Shown: piece after piece, positions 53,560-64,000 of the stretch | Layout: each line of letters opens with the position of its first letter | How positions within the stretch are numbered: the stretch's first letter is position 1 | Origin: Sesamum alatum | Taxonomy: Eukaryota > Streptophyta > Magnoliopsida > Lamiales > Pedaliaceae | DNA: 64,000 bases | Reading direction: 5' to 3' | Assembly: GCA_034509735.1 (NCBI GenBank) | Contig: JACGWO010000011.1 | Span: 25,590,979-25,654,978, forward strand | The notes under the pieces: model-generated | What the model was told of the DNA's origin: nothing | Database searches by the model: none | Seen by the model: the letters and a program-made list of their open reading frames with translations, nothing else | Program-made: the position numbers and the translations under genes

Positions 53560-55135
53560 CTAGCGCCGTTCATGCCCTATGGGAGTCTCCCCCCATGAGC
53601 CCTTCTGCGATCCTGCGTATGACTCCCTTCCGAGCAGGGTTCGTGCCCTCCGATGGCCCGACATGGGCTTGCCTACATCCTTCTGTCCTGAGAGGCTTGG
53701 GACTGGACTCCGCCGCGGCTTTTCCTTGGTTTTGGTCCTTTTTCTGCTAGGAACCTGTGCCTTGAGACTTCTCTCTGCAAACGAACTCCTGGAGGTATCC
53801 ATTCTGGATAAGTCGCTCAATCTCGTATTTTAGATGTCGGCATTCCTTTGTGGAATGCCCATAGTAGTTGTATAATCGATAGAATTTGTCTGACTTGGGC
53901 GTCATGGGGCCCTCCCTAGTTCCCCAAGGTCGTATCAGCCAGCCCTTCCTTCTACTTCCATGAAGGCCTGAGTGATGGGAGTGTTGAGGGAAGTGTAGAC
54001 AGGAGGTCCCATTTGGAAATGGGGCTTTCTATCATGCCCATCGAAATCCTTCCTCTTCTCGCGAGTGTCCTTCCTCTTCTCGCCCCGTCCTTCCTTCTCG
54101 GAGGCTTGAGCCTCCTCTATTTTAATGTATTTGGCTGCTCTAGCCAATAATCTGTCAAAATCCAATGCTGGCTTTTTAGCGAGGGATTTGAAGAAATCCC
54201 CATTCAGAAGCCCTTGAGAGAACTTGACCTCTTGAGTAGTTGTGGGGACCGCCAAGGCGGCGGCGTTGGAACGATGCAGGTAGTCCCTCAAGGATACGGA
54301 ATCCCTCTGGTGAACAGTGAAGAGACTAAGGGAAGTCTCGCAATGTTTTCTGCTACTAGCGAACGAGTGGAGGAACAGCGAGCAGAACTCCTAGAAGCTC
54401 ATCACCGAGCCAGAAGGTAGTTGGTTGAACCACTACTGGGCCGCTCGAGCGAAGGTGGTCACAAAGACCCAGCCTTTGATCCCATCTGTGTATCGATGGA
54501 GAAGAATGGCGTTCTCGAACCGCGATAGGTGGTCCTGCGGGTCAGCGGTGCAATCATACTCTACAATGGTTGGTGTCCGACAGTTGGGAGGAAATTTGTC
54601 AGCCATGACCTCCTCGCTGAACAAAATGCCGCCCTGCACCTCCAGTAGGATTCCCATCATCCTATGTTGCACATCTTGTAGGCTTTTCTGTAGGTGCTCC
54701 AGTTGGGTCTCCCAACGAGGGGGAGCGTCATTCCGCACCAGGGGAGGAAGAAGTGGTTCCTCCTCCAAATGCCCGAGAATCCTCTGCCTAGGAGGGGCCT
54801 CGCCATCTTCCACCGGCCCGGCTGACACTGGGGGAACTCCCCGAGGCCTGAGGGCCACTGCTGCCAGGGGGTAGTGTTGACCATCACCATTTACGTCCGT
54901 ATAGCGGAATGATCATCTGTTGGATGGTCGCCATCAGTGCTGGGGACAACCTATCGGAGGAGGTGTCCAAGGGGGCACTATCCCATGGGGGCTCCAACAG
55001 GGGTTCAGAGGGCCTAGAGGCTCCTGCTTCCCCCCTCCCGAAGGGAGCCAAGGGGACTCCAGGCAGCACTTTCAACGCCTGAGGGTCAGCAGGAACATCT
55101 GCGGCCTTCTGCGGCCTTTTGCTTGCCTGCTCCAC
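53560..55135 (-). pseudogene. Gypsy gag of the 10.6-kb element
   Basis: Frames 55135-54884, 54858-54433, 54291-53935 and 53820-53560 follow gag order. A Pro-rich N-terminus with LSPALMATIQQMI comes first. Then come WETQLEHLQKSLQDVQHRMM, the core IVEYDCTADPQDHLSRFENA, a SLRDYLHRSNAAALAV-like block with QEVKFSQGLLNGDFFKSLAK, and a Lys/Arg-rich linker (EKEGRGEKRKDTREKRKDFD). No zinc knuckle is seen; this is common in the group. Stops and frameshifts interrupt. Confidence 0.8.
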
Positions 55136-55176
55136 TGTTGGGAGTTTTCATAATCCTCACGTGTTAGTTCTATGAA

Positions 55177-55194
55177 CCCACAGATGACGCCAAT
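55177..55194 (-). other. Primer-binding-site region of the 10.6-kb Gypsy element
   Basis: Minus-strand ATTGGCGTCATCTGTGGG lies directly inside the 5' LTR. Compared with the other elements it differs at the CpG positions. Confidence 0.65.
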
Positions 55195-55931
55195 TGATGT
55201 GAGATGAAGAGCTCGTTCTTGGGCTTGAGTGGAGTGAACCTCAGTTTTCCGCAAGCTATGAAATGGGAACCTGCAAAAAAAGTGTTAATACTCCAACGTT
55301 GAAGTTAGTAAATGGTTGTAGAAGAATATAAATAAATAAAGTAAAGAGATAATGAAATCTCATAATAAATATCATAAAATAAGCTTAGTGTGAGTGTGAG
55401 AGCATAAATTCCTGTGTTAGAGTGCTTAGAAAAATGTTACTTGAGCCAGCCAAGTAGGCCGGTATTTATAGAGAAAGTGCCACAGCGGAAAGGACTGTTC
55501 ATCACCTTAGACTCTGGAAGGACTGAGTACTGGCCCTCATAGACTTCTGCAGCCTTTAGACTCCTTGAAAGCAGGAAGTCAATTGAAGTGGTCTTCCGCG
55601 GATAAGGATAGGGGTAGACCCAGTCAACCCTTATCCGTTATTGGGGCGTCTATGCCTCCGACTTGGACTTCCTTGGTGGGTTTCCTATTAGGCCTAGGCC
55701 TTCGCCTTGGGCCTCCTTGATGGCGCTTCCTCCTACGCCTGGGCCGGAGTCCTTCCATGTTGGCGGTATGCCTGGTCAGTCCCTCCTTAGGCTGGGTTGG
55801 TGCCCCGAATGGGCCTCCTCCTGGAGATAAGTGGGCCTCTGTGTGGGGCCCAAGCACCCTTCCTTGGGTTCTTGAATGTCTACTTGGGCTCTTGGGCCTT
55901 GCTTTTGGGCTAACCCTTTTATCATGTATCA
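55195..55931 (-). repeat. 5' LTR (right) of the 10.6-kb Gypsy element
   Basis: 737-bp partner of 45327-46057, TGATGTGAGATG...CATGTATCA, followed by the second ATATT. Confidence 0.9.
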
Positions 55932-55936
55932 ATATT

Positions 55937-56265
55937 ATACTCGTTGTCTGATTTATCCTAACGTTTTGTTCATAATATTCTTACTTGTTCTTTCTTTTGT
56001 CTATTTTTTCACAGTTTCCAGTTTGTCTGATTAGTGCCTGTCTTACTGTCTTGCAGTTTTATGTTTGAGTAAAAGCTAGTTCATTCTTCGACTGGTTCGG
56101 GATATGCCAATCCACTCATCATTAGGACAGGATCGATGATTAATATCGGAGTGGACATAGGGCTGAATCTTTCTCTTACAGGGGAGGAGGACGCAGAAAA
56201 TTCAATTCCAAGTGAGGTATGGATTCACGGAGGGGCTAGTAGGGGCAATAAATTATTAAACTTAT
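55937..56265. other. Short host segment between two retrotransposons
   Basis: About 330 bases, less AT-rich than other intergenic DNA, with a TCTCTTACAG acceptor-like site near 56180. No gene or repeat is recognised; it could be a gene fragment. Confidence 0.3.
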
Positions 56266-56637
56266 TGTGGTAGAGAGAGTGCTTTTGGTAGTATTTTATA
56301 TTAGAAAAAATGATCAGTGAGTATATTAGTTTTGAACTTGGAAGACAAAGCTAGAATGGAAGGCATTAACTAGATTAACAAAAGAGGAGCAAGAAATTTT
56401 TTAGAGGAAAGGTAGTAGTTTTTGCATATATGTTTTCTCTACCCACTAATTTATCATCCTACAAACCTATTTATACTGGGATATGGAAGGTTTTTGAAAT
56501 TGGATTTGTGGCTATGATTCATAGCTTGCTTAAGAAGCTTTGAACATTCTAGAGGGTTATCTATTATATCTATAGCTATCTAGAATATTCCTTAAATATC
56601 TAAGATATTTCTACTTACAAAGCACATTAACTATTAA
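56266..56637 (-). repeat. 3' LTR of the Copia element
   Basis: It lies between TTAT|TGTGGTAGAGAG at the left and the C tract 56641-56654 (the polypurine tract on the minus strand). A minus-strand TATA box, AGTATAAATAGG, is at about 56466-56478. Both ends are approximate because no partner LTR is in the window. Confidence 0.6.
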
Positions 56638-56899
56638 TAACCCCCCCCTCCCCCAAATGTGTTTTATGGGAGACTCTGATCTTCGTGTGTAGTTCTGCGA
56701 ACTTGTTACATGGTAGTGCTTTAGTAAACATATCCACCAATTGCTCTTCAGTGTTGTAGTACTTGAGTACAATCTCTCCTTTAGCAGTTGCTTCTCGAAG
56801 AGAGTGTTACTTGATGTCGATATGTTTAGTCCTATTATGATGCACTGGATTTTTTAGTTATAGCTATTGCTAACTTTTTGTCACAATAGATTATCGTGA

Positions 56900-57960
56900 A
56901 CTCCTCTTGCTTCTCTCTCATGTCTTCTAGAATCCTTCTAAGCTAAGTAGCTTGATTTTGATGTTGCGGCAGCTGCAATGTATTTTGCTTTTGCTGAGGA
57001 TTGTGCCACGGTAGCTTGTTCCTCGGAAGCCCATGAGAGAACTCTTGAGCAAAGTGAAAAAGTATAACCTGATGTGCTTTTCATGTCGTCAACTGATCCT
57101 GCCCAGTCACTATCTGTGCATCCAACCAACCTTACATCATTAGTGGACTTGTACCATATTCCAAAATCTTTCGTACATCGCAAGTATCTAAGAATTTTTC
57201 TCGCTGCTCCATAATGTACTAGGCTTGGCTCTGCATAAACCATGATAGTAGACTTCTGACGAACATAATATATGGTCTTGTGGTAGTTAGATATAGTAGG
57301 CTTCCAATGAGACTTCTGTAAATGGAGCCATCCACCTTCTCTGATCCATCTTCTTTCTTGTATTTTTCGCCAATAACCAAAGGAGTAGTAACTATCTTGC
57401 AGCCTTCCATTTTGAACTTCTTGAGTAGAGTCTATGTACCTCTTTTGACATATAAATATTCCCTCTTCTTTTTTATATATATCAATTCCGAGGAAGAAAT
57501 GCATTAGACCAAGGTCACTCATCTCGAATGTCTTAATCATGTCATCTTTGAAGTCTTGAATCATCTTTTCATTGTTTCTTGTATATATGAGATCATCTAC
57601 ATATAAGTAGACAATTAGTGTATCATTACCTTCGCTCTTTATGTAGAGGGTCGGGTCACTGTGGATCCTCCGAAATCCTTGATCCATGAAGTAGTTATCT
57701 ATTCGGTTGTACTAGGCTCTTGGCGCTTGTTTGAGTCCGTAAAGTGCTTTCTTCAACCTTAGGACTTTTTCTTCATAACCTTTTGCTACAAATCCTTGAT
57801 TTTGTTCCATGTAGATTTCTTCGTCGATATAACCATTTAGAAATGCAAATTTTATGTCCATTTGATATATTTTCCACTTCATATTTGCAGTTATTGCAAC
57901 AGGAGATCTTATGGTATCTAATCGAGCTACTGGAGCAAACGTTTCAGTGTAGTCAGTACT
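56900..57960 (-). pseudogene. Copia reverse transcriptase and RNase H
   Basis: The minus strand reads [35 protein letters not shown] and [16 protein letters not shown] in one frame (57900-57720). Then comes DQGFRRIHSDPTLYIK, LIVYLYVDDLIYT (the catalytic YVDD is intact) and MSDLGLMHFFLGIDI (57687-57500). A one-base shift near 57430 moves to the [10 protein letters not shown] and [20 protein letters not shown] frame. RNase H follows with VGCTDSDWAGSVDDMKSTSG and AKAKYIAAAATSK. It copies element RNA. The frameshift and an early stop mark a recently decayed copy. Confidence 0.85.
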
Positions 57961-58640
57961 TGAAAGTTGAGAATATGCTTTTTCTACCAGTCGTGCCTTG
58001 TGTTTCTATATTAATCCAACTGCTTTCATCTTCGTCTTGTAGTTCCACTTGACTCTTATCTGCTAGCTCCCATGTTTTGTTCTTTTCTATCATCTTGATC
58101 TCCTTTTCCATTGCTTGGACCCATACTTTATGTTTTGCAGCGGCTTCAATATTCTTTGATTTAACTATGACGAAGTTGCATGTTTCATATATATGACTTA
58201 GAAGCTTTGTCCTTCTTGGCGGAGTTTCTTCTTCAGCCTCTTCTGATCGCGGTGGCCTTGAGGGTGATCCTGGTGCTTTTTGATTCCTCTCCATTTCTAT
58301 TTGGTCTCTGCCTTCTTCTTGTTGTTGTTACAGAGGTGTCACCTTAGGAATCATTATAGTTTGTCTTTCTACTTTTTCTTCTTCCTAGTTCCACATAACA
58401 TTTTCATCAAACTCAACATCTCTGTTGATGATTCGTTTCTTGGTTTTTAGGTTGTAAACTCTGTAGTCTTTCAACTGTGTGTTGTAGCTGAGGAAGATCC
58501 CTTTTCAGTTTTCTCCTCCAGCTTGTGCATTTTTTCTGTTGGAATATGTACATAGCAGATACTTCCAAATACTCTGAGATGCTTGGCTAAAGGTTTCCTG
58601 CCACTCTATGCTTCTATCGGTGTCATATTTTGGACAGCTC
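57961..58640 (-). pseudogene. Copia linker between integrase and RT
   Basis: The minus strand continues integrase downstream with LNRCPTRAVQNMTPIEA, LRVFGSICYVHIP and KDYRVYNLKTKKRIINRDVEF. A polar linker follows (58294-57953: PSRPPRSEEAEEETPPRRTK), then KAMEKEIKMIEKNKTWELADK-like residues leading into RT. Several stops. Confidence 0.75.
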
Positions 58641-58743
58641 TAGTAGGACATCTGTTGAGCAGATAGACTGCAGTGTAGACTACTTCTGCCTAAAAAGTTC
58701 TTGTCAAGTGCTTCTCCTGCAGCATCGATCTTGCCATCTCCAT
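58640..58743 (-). pseudogene. Copia integrase, C-side piece after the insertion
   Basis: The minus strand reads MEMARSMLQEKHLTRTF-stop-AEVVYTAVYLLNRCPT, the usual continuation of the integrase core. Its other side lies at 60739, beyond the inserted LTR; the codons for the site (ATGGAG) are duplicated as ATGGA. Confidence 0.85.
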
Positions 58744-60199
58744 TGTTAGAATAGTTGACCGTAAAGCCAATCTGATTGGGCTTATGTAACCTATGTCTGA
58801 ATAGTTTTGGTGTTTTAATAATTATCATGAATAAGAAAGCGATATTCATTTGGCATATACTTTGTTTGTGTTCACTTACTGCTTTATATTAACTGTTCAC
58901 TGCACAAGCAAAGCCCACAGACCAAAACGGCAATCCAAGAAACTGGAACTGCGCATTGGATGGCAGTTCATGAAATCAGTTTATCTGGATCGGTCAGAAA
59001 CACTCCAAGTTAAAGGATCTCGAGATAGGGTATCGAGAGTCCATCTGAGACTTGCACTAAGCAATTGCATTCGCGTTTCATCGACAAGTGATGAGAGTCG
59101 TCCATGCAATGTTAGTGGGTCAGCCAGCTAGGTGCCAGCCGACTGAGGTGACTCGTGGGAATCGTCATACGAAAAACCTTGAGTAAGGTCGGTCGGTATG
59201 ATTTGTATTCCTGGTTCCAACAATACGGATTTAATCCTCAAACTTGAGGGACTACTGAGATCACATACACACCGTGACTGTATCTTAGGTTTGGCAAGAG
59301 GCTATCAAGTCAAGAGACTCGGTTGTCATAAGCCCTATATGGTGCAGTCAAGATGTGTAGTGTGGACAGTAGGTCCGAAGAGATGATCCATCTCCTATCA
59401 AAAGGATTGACAGTAATGTCTCACTTTACTCTAAGACTCGTCCTCAATAAATTTTTGGCCACCGTGACTGAACAGTGGGATGGGATCCCTGTAACGTTTA
59501 GTGTGGACGAGCCAAGACTTAAGTCAAGAATGAGTACCAATATCTTAAAGGTCCATACCCTAGACTATATCTGTGAGATAGTAGATGGAAGGATAAACGT
59601 ATTGGAGAGCCTAAATATTGACGCCATAATATTCACCTAGTCTCTAGTGCCATGGACCGTTGTTAGATGGCCAACCATGGTGACAGACGAATTCCCTTCA
59701 TGAGATGATTGGAGATTCGGCCCTAGCTGAGGATAAACCTAAAGAGTCACACACAATCCGCCGGTAACAAAGGAATTAATTTGAAATTAATCTCGAGAGG
59801 TTGAACAATTTAATTAGATTAAATTTGTTCCCCTTTTTCTTGGATTGTTGATTCCTTTAATTAGATTAAATAGAATTAACTAATAAACTAAATTTATTAG
59901 AAATGAGGATATAGGCTTAAAATAAATAAATATTATTTATTTAAAGCCCTATGGTTTATTTAAATAAGATTTAAATATTCCATAAATAATCCATCAAGGT
60001 GATGGATGGACGAGATTGAAGTAGAGAGATCAAGGGCCTAGATTAGTTTGACTAAGTCTAAAGTCTAGTTTGACTAGGATTTGACTACGTCAAAATCCTA
60101 GTCAAAGTATGCTTCTTACATTAGAGTTTAAAGAGGAATAGGATTCCACTTCTATAAATACTCATAGAAGCATACACATAAGAGATTGATTATCTTGTG

Positions 60200-60237
<38 letters not shown>

Positions 60238-60738
60238 ATCGGCCGCCTCTCTCTCTCACTCATCCCCTTCCCTTTTTTTCCTCCAAGAAAATCCTAGTTC
60301 CTTGTTTCATACAAGTGAACTTTAGACGGATTGATCACGTTAATTAATAACGCTTGGTCGATTCGTCCTCCCTATATATACACTCTTGATTTCTTGCTAG
60401 CACGGGGATCAAGAACCGGTAGGACTGCGTGGACAATGTAAAGGGTTCCTATCATTGGGATCTTGATGGCAAAATTTGGAACAACGCGTGTAGCGGTACA
60501 AAGACAAAACTACAACTGGGTAGGTCTTCATTTACAGTTTTCGTTTCCACCTTATGGCCATGATAATTGCATGTTTATTTTAATCATGAGTTACACCGAA
60601 CACCCGAGAGGTTCAAGGGAACACCCCTTGAATGTGTATTTACGTTTCTGTACAAGCATGTTTTATTTCATGTTTTTTATTTATATCGCGCTTCCGCATT
60701 CGCGCTCCTCCCGGGACGATCCACCCGCCATTCTATCA
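58744..60738 (+). repeat. ~2-kb solo LTR inserted in the Copia integrase
   Basis: Starts TGTTAGAATAG and ends ATTCTATCA, with the exact duplication TCCAT on both sides (58739-58743 and 60739-60743). The TG...CA ends, the 5-bp duplication, the TATA box TATAAATA (60153-60160) and the absence of coding sequence point to a solo LTR in plus orientation. An (AC)n run lies at 60202-60236. Small open frames inside (59198-59640) have no known motif. A related copy in the other orientation starts at 62042. Confidence 0.85.
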
Positions 60739-61200
60739 TCCATGATTGTTATGTTCTTTCTCTCGGAGATCCCATTTTGTTGAGGATTATAACCTACGGT
60801 TGTTTGATGTTCGATACCCTCTTCTTCGCAGAACTTGTCGAATTCCGAGTTGTTATATTCTTTTCCTCGATCACTTCTGAGGACTTTTATGCTTCGACCC
60901 ACTTTGATTCTCCATGTGATTTTTGAACTTCTTGAAAATCTTAAAGACTTCGGACTTTTCTCGCATGAAGTACACCGAGGTCATTCTGGAGTGGTCATTG
61001 ATGAATAGGATGAAATATATGTTTTGCTCATTGGTCCGCAGACGTCGGTATGAATGAGTTCCAAGGCTGCTTTGGCTCTTTAGAAGGTTCCTGAAGAGAA
61101 CGGCTTCTTATGTTGTTTCCCCTATAAACAAGCTTCACAAACTCCGTCAGTAGCTTGGATTTGGGGTAAGTCTGTCATCATATTCTTTAGATGTAGTATC
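60739..61200 (-). pseudogene. Copia integrase core, N-side piece
   Basis: The frame from 60902 reads [40 protein letters not shown] and GISERKNITIM, then runs into the inserted LTR. Upstream (61200-60930) are FVYFIHQ-like and [23 protein letters not shown] residues and the GKQHKKPFS segment typical of the GAG-pre-integrase/integrase joint. The second catalytic Asp (SDRG) and the Glu context (PQQNG.SER) are present. Stops occur upstream. Confidence 0.8.
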
Positions 61201-61414
61201 TTTAAGCTTTGGAAGTTGAAGTGACCGAGCCTCCTGTGCCATAACCATGACTAGTCCTCTTGTGTTTTCATAAATGTGCCTCCCAAATATTAGAGTTGTA
61301 TTGGAAAGCATATGTGCTCCTTCATTCTTACTTTTGCAATTATAAGAATTGTATCTTTGTTGTCATAAATAGTGCATGAATCTCCTCCAAAGTGTAGAGC
61401 GTATCCTTTCTCCA

Positions 61415-61935
61415 TCATCTGGCCAACACTAAACAAATTTGTTCTAAGGTTAGGGATGTACATAACATCATTGATGACGTGCGTATCTTTTTTATGTTGA
61501 TAGCAACTGATCCTTTGCCTTTGACCTTCACAATATGGTTGTCCCCAAGTTTGACGCTTGTCTTGAATGACTCATCCAACTTCTGAAAGGCTCCTTTATT
61601 GTATGTCATATGGTTGCTAGCGCCACTATCAATATACCAGGTAGCATCCCTTATTTCTGCTATTGGGTTGCATGTATAGAATAATTGATGACTGCTTTGA
61701 TTTTCTTCTATCCAGTTAGCCTGATAATTTCCTTTAAACCTACAATCTTTTCCACGTGTCCAAACCTCTTGCAATTTCGGCATATTGGTTTTCCACGAAA
61801 GTAACAATCCTTCTCATGATGATTTTTTCTCTTACAAATATGACATGATATGTATTTTCCTTTATTCTGTTTCTTCTTGTCTCCAATGGTGCCTTTGAAA
61901 TTTTCTTCTTTTCTATTAGAATTCTGAGACTTCAT
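61415..61935 (-). pseudogene. Copia gag zinc knuckles and protease
   Basis: The frame 61935-61708 has CHICKRKNHHEKDC, an intact C-x2-C-x4-H-x4-C knuckle. A second follows (CRNCKRFGHVEKIV) in which the last Cys is lost. The protease follows in 61807-61415: ATWYIDSGASNHMTYNKGAF with the D-S-G-A triad, then SVKLGDNHIVKVKGKGSVAI. A frame change lies between the knuckles and the protease. Confidence 0.85.
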
Positions 61936-61939
61936 ATTT

Positions 61940-62041
61940 AATTTAGATTGAAAAGCATTATCAAGAGAATTTTCTTCTCGCCTACTTCGCCTTTTTTGTA
62001 TGCCTCAAGTGACCCAACTAACTCTGTGGCAGTAAGTGTGG
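61940..62041 (-). pseudogene. Copia gag fragment cut by the second LTR
   Basis: The minus strand reads TLTATELVGSLEAYKKGEVG, which matches the ELVGSLQ-type block of Copia gag. The sequence to the right is replaced at 62042 by the foreign LTR. Confidence 0.65.
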
Positions 62042-64000
62042 TGATTGAAAGATTATGTGGATCGGCCCGGGAGATTAACGCGTATAGCGGAAGCACGAAA
62101 GAATGCGTAATAAAAATTACAAATCATAATTAAAAGGAATTTAAATAATGCAAAACATACATAAACGAATCAAGGGGTGTGCCCTTGATTCTCCCGGGCG
62201 TTCGGTATATCTCATGTTCAATAAAACACAACATGGAGGCCATAGAATTGAAACCGAAAAAAACAAAATTAGAGAACCTACCCGGTTGTAGTTTTGTCTT
62301 TGTTTCGGCTACATGCATTGTTCCCCGTTTTGCACCAAGATCTCAAAGAAAGAGACCCTCTAAATCATCTCACTCGCTCCACCGGAAAGCAAACAACGCT
62401 TGTGCTAGCAAGAAATTATTTGGGGAGAAGAGACATCGATACACGCTATGAATTAACGCAATCAATGTCTCTTATGTTCTTTAACTTGAATAAAATCAAG
62501 AAGAACAAAGTATAATTCTTGGAGAGAAAAGAAGGGGATGGACGAAATCTTGAGAGAGATGAGAGATGAGAGTTGTAGAGAATACTAGGTGTGAGTGTGT
62601 GTTTTTTGAGTATTTACAGAAGATGGAATTTTCTATTCCTTCTCAAACTCTTCCAAAGAGACACACTTTGACTAGGATTTTGACCTAGTCAAATCCTAGT
62701 CAAATTAGGCTTTGATTAAGTCAAATTAATCATGGCCCTTCATCTCATCATTCTCTAGATCAAACCTTGTCCATCCATTTTGATGGGCTTTATGGAATGG
62801 GCCTATTTAATTCTAAATTAAATATTCCCATGGACTTTATATTACATCATATTTAATATACTAAGCCCATTAATTAATTAATGGAAAGGACTTATTTAAT
62901 TCTAAATTAAATAGTCCCATGGACTTTATATTAAATCCTATTTAATACACCAAGCCCATTAATTAATTCCATAGAATGGGATTATTTAATTCTAAATTAA
63001 ATAGACCCATGGACTTTATATTAAATCCTATTTAATCTACCAAGCCCACTAATTAATTAATTCACCCTTTTAATCTAATTAAAAGGAAAGCCCATGCTTT
63101 ATAAAATTCATAAATCTAATTTATGAACTCAAGCCCGATTATTCCAAATAATTCATCGAGGCTTGAATCTCCAAGAAGTATAATTTAATTCCATTAAATT
63201 AAACCTTCTCCCGGAATTAATTCCAAATTAATTCCCTTTCATTTGGTGTAGCGGGTGTGACTCTTTAGGTTCACCTTTCAGCTAGACTTGGACCTACCTT
63301 TTGTTATTTCATAACCAAAATAGTTCGTTACCATGGGTGGCCATCTAGCAACGGTCCATGGCACTAGAGACTAGGTGAATTTATGGTGTGAACTTTAGGC
63401 TCCGAGTTATACGCAGGTGAGGTCCTACCGACGCTCGATACGTACGGGTACGGTCCTACTGTCGCCTGTCTCCCGGCCTTTAGTCTAGGGGTCGGTTCCC
63501 ATCCTTGACTAGGCAACTATGCATAATGCTCAAGATAGGTTTAACTCGACGTAGGAAATCCTTTCCCACTACATCAAGTGCTATGGCCATAGACTTTGTG
63601 AGTCTAAACCATCTCCGAGCGCATAGGAGATCTTGCTGTCATATCCTTTGACAGGGGACAGATCCTATCTTGGAATTCACCGTTCTTACATACTCCGACT
63701 GCACTGGACGAGGCTTATGATGACCATGTGATATAACCGGTCAAATTTCACCAGATCCAAGATACAGCCTTAGTATGTAGGGGACTGCCGTGATCCTCAA
63801 GTCCGAGGACTAATCCCGTACTATCGGAACCGGGAATACGAGTCATACCGACCAAGCCCGAGTAGCTTCTATATGACGATTCCCGCGAGTCACCTCAGTC
63901 GGCCGCTCCCCAGCAGGTTGACCCACTAACACTGCTTAGACGATCCTCGTCACCCATCGATGAAACACGACAGCAGATGCTTAGTGCAAGTCTCAAATGG
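62042..64000 (-). repeat. Second ~2-kb LTR of the same family, opposite orientation, runs off the window
   Basis: Read on the minus strand it parallels 58744-60738. The AGTCTAGTCTCTAGTGCCATGG region at 63360 matches 59640. The AACACTAGTGGGTC-like region at 63930 matches 59110, and the GGGTGTTCCCTTGA phrase at 62170 matches 60620. The left limit TGATTGAAAG at 62042 corresponds to the CTATCA end of the first copy. The far end and target duplication are outside the window, so solo LTR or complete element cannot be told apart. Confidence 0.8.
62789..63065 (-). repeat. ~90-bp tandem triplication inside the second LTR
   Basis: TATTTAATTCTAAATTAAAT recurs at about 62804, 62893 and 62983. Each copy is followed by CCCATGGACTTTATATTA and AAGCCCATTAATTAATT. 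The first LTR copy (58744-60738) does not show this triplication. Confidence 0.85.

Larger units (their letters stand above)
45327..55931 (-). mobile_element. Full-length Tat-type Gypsy retrotransposon with antisense ORF
   Basis: LTRs at 45327-46057 and 55195-55931 are flanked by the exact duplication ATATT (45322-45326 and 55932-55936). The minus strand runs primer site, gag, protease, RT, RNase H, a second RNase-H-like block, integrase and a 33-bp tandem array. A plus-strand ORF (46586-48889) lies between the array and the 3' LTR. This layout fits the Tat group (Grande/Retand-like). By eye the two LTRs differ at very roughly one base in ten, so insertion is not recent. Stops and frameshifts affect every gene. 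Confidence 0.9.
56266..62041 (-). mobile_element. Ty1/Copia retrotransposon interrupted by foreign LTRs, 5' end beyond the window
   Basis: Minus-strand order is gag zinc knuckles (61935-61800), protease (61700), integrase (61200-60739 and 58743-58640), RT and RNase H (58300-56900), polypurine tract (56641-56654) and 3' LTR (56266-56637). Integrase before RT defines Copia. The coding part is split by the element at 58744-60738, and its gag is cut at 62042 by another copy. The 5' LTR is not in the window. Confidence 0.85.

Noticed and set aside
59198..59640. Overlapping open frames of 62 and 95 codons in the 2-kb LTR
   Set aside because: They lie inside an LTR defined by its target duplication. 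The inverted copy near 63300-63900 does not preserve the frames.

Overview
The window is nuclear DNA of a flowering plant, probably a eudicot. It has split genes, AT-rich intergenic DNA, Ty3/Gypsy and Ty1/Copia retrotransposons, a CACTA transposon, many short foldback elements with 9-bp target duplications, and one nuclear-type tRNA-Ser. I cannot place the species more narrowly from sequence alone. About three quarters of the window is mobile DNA, much of it nested. Only two host protein genes are visible: a three-exon RING-H2 (ATL-type) ubiquitin ligase gene at 4719-6211 (+), and a carboxylesterase-like gene at 30748-31847 (+) that carries a frameshift and has lost its catalytic serine.

Layout: 1-3309 is the 5' part of a decayed Tat-type Gypsy element on the minus strand. 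4.0-6.4 kb is the RING-H2 gene. 6.4-13 kb is intergenic DNA packed with foldback elements (Mutator-type by their 9-bp duplications). 13.0-21.4 kb holds LTR remnants of one Tat-like family, one of which was interrupted by a second Tat-like element (16020-21298, duplication GATTG). That second element has lost most of pol and carries three successive tandem arrays before its 3' LTR. 22.3-30.5 kb is a decayed CACTA transposon with Transposase_24-type and Tnp2-type genes. 30.6-31.9 kb is the carboxylesterase-like gene. 32-37 kb holds small elements and solo LTRs. 38023-42863 is an internally deleted Gypsy element sitting inside a foldback element. 43472-43553 is a tRNA-Ser(GCU)-like gene. 45327-55931 is a full-length 10.6-kb Gypsy element (duplication ATATT) with gag, protease, RT, RNase H and integrase on the minus strand and an extra antisense ORF on the plus strand. 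56.3-62 kb is a Copia element on the minus strand, broken by two copies of an unrelated ~2-kb LTR in opposite orientations (58744-60738 and 62042 to the right edge).

The transposon proteins form ordinary retrotransposition or transposition modules, but almost all are broken by stops, frameshifts or deletions. The most unusual structure is the run of arrays at 18.4-20.6 kb. Its units are chains of small inverted repeats in which the two stem arms vary together while the loop stays nearly constant, including at least two compensated double changes. Also notable are the catalytically altered secretory-looking carboxylesterase homologue, the antisense ORFs of the Gypsy elements, and a family of foldback elements whose 9-bp duplications are still perfect.
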